The notes beneath the pieces are model-generated. The model was not told where the DNA came from and did not search any database. It saw only the letters and a list, made by a program, of their open reading frames with translations. The translations under genes and the position numbers were made by a program. DNA of 64,000 nucleotides from GCA-2708415 sp964353185 (GTDB lineage Bacteria > Pseudomonadota > Alphaproteobacteria > Micavibrionales > Micavibrionaceae), in the NCBI GenBank assembly GCA_964353185.1, contig CAYGUV010000009.1:26899-90898 (forward strand). Direction: 5' to 3'. Positions within the stretch are counted from its first letter, which is position 1; each line of letters opens with the position of its first letter. Positions 63,910-64,000 of the stretch are shown piece by piece.

Positions 63910-64000
63910 TTTATACGAAACAGGTAAGCCTTCTGAGAACCATAAATTAAGGATTAATCGGGCTCCATGCGGGATCGGACCCGCCATTTGGCGTTTTTAA

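Noticed and set aside
63961..64000. GC-rich paired segments (GCGGG with CCCGC; CGCC with GGCG followed by five T) at the right edge
   Set aside because: It may be the end of a stable RNA, such as part of tmRNA or a tRNA on the - strand, or a weak terminator. The T-loop-like part is one base short and the window ends, so no call can be supported.

Overview
The window looks like a chromosomal segment of an AT-rich, Gram-negative alphaproteobacterium. The evidence is a CcrM-type GANTC methyltransferase next to rnhB, an F0 ATP synthase operon with separate b' and b subunits and no F1 genes, the order lnt / XRE regulator / metK / trmB, the group mltB-rlpA-dac-tmk-holB, and the run proA-nadD-rsfS-rlmH-envC-ctpA-deacetylase-rppH. 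Genus cannot be told from this window. It contains no rRNA, CRISPR array, intact insertion sequence or prophage.

Bases 1 to about 14,030 are a surface-polysaccharide locus. The first seven genes overlap or abut on the + strand: a LegC-like aminotransferase cut by the edge, an acyltransferase, two different NeuB-family synthases, an SpsF-like cytidylyltransferase, a glycosyltransferase and a NeuD-like acetyltransferase. Together they suggest a CMP-activated nonulosonic acid of legionaminic type. A Wzx-like flippase and an OafA-like acyltransferase lie convergently. Then come two intact GT2 glycosyltransferases, a UDP-sugar dehydrogenase and two decayed genes: a GT2/GT4 chimera and galE.

Bases 14,100 to 19,400 hold a DUF2383 stress-type protein with an EcfG-like promoter, a RimB-like aspartic protease, a large RTX metallopeptidase and a GH63/MGH1-like glycosidase.

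Bases 19,400 to 36,200 are housekeeping. tatD, a half-size EamA transporter and metG lie on the - strand. The + block is miaB, an unknown gene, phoH, ybeY, corC, lnt, XRE, metK and trmB. A - block of holB, tmk, dac, rlpA and mltB follows, then tRNA-Ser(UGA).

Bases 36,200 to 64,000 carry rplU-rpmA-obgE-(small membrane protein)-proB-pepN-rnhB-ccrM-folB, an unknown exported protein and mutY on the - strand, then dciA-efp-suhB-ompA-like-dsbA-smc, atpI-B-E-F'-F, proA-nadD, a probable small RNA or leader, and rsfS-rlmH-envC-ctpA-deacetylase-rppH. Themes are envelope assembly, translation and ribosome quality, and CcrM methylation.

The most interesting signals are: a compact promoter / hairpin / small ORF / terminator unit just ahead of rsfS; apparent non-canonical start codons for rsfS (ATT or CTG) and phoH (ATC); seven GANTC sites in 126 bp upstream of ccrM, plus single GANTC sites in two promoter spacers; and mutY and dciA start codons that share one CATG.
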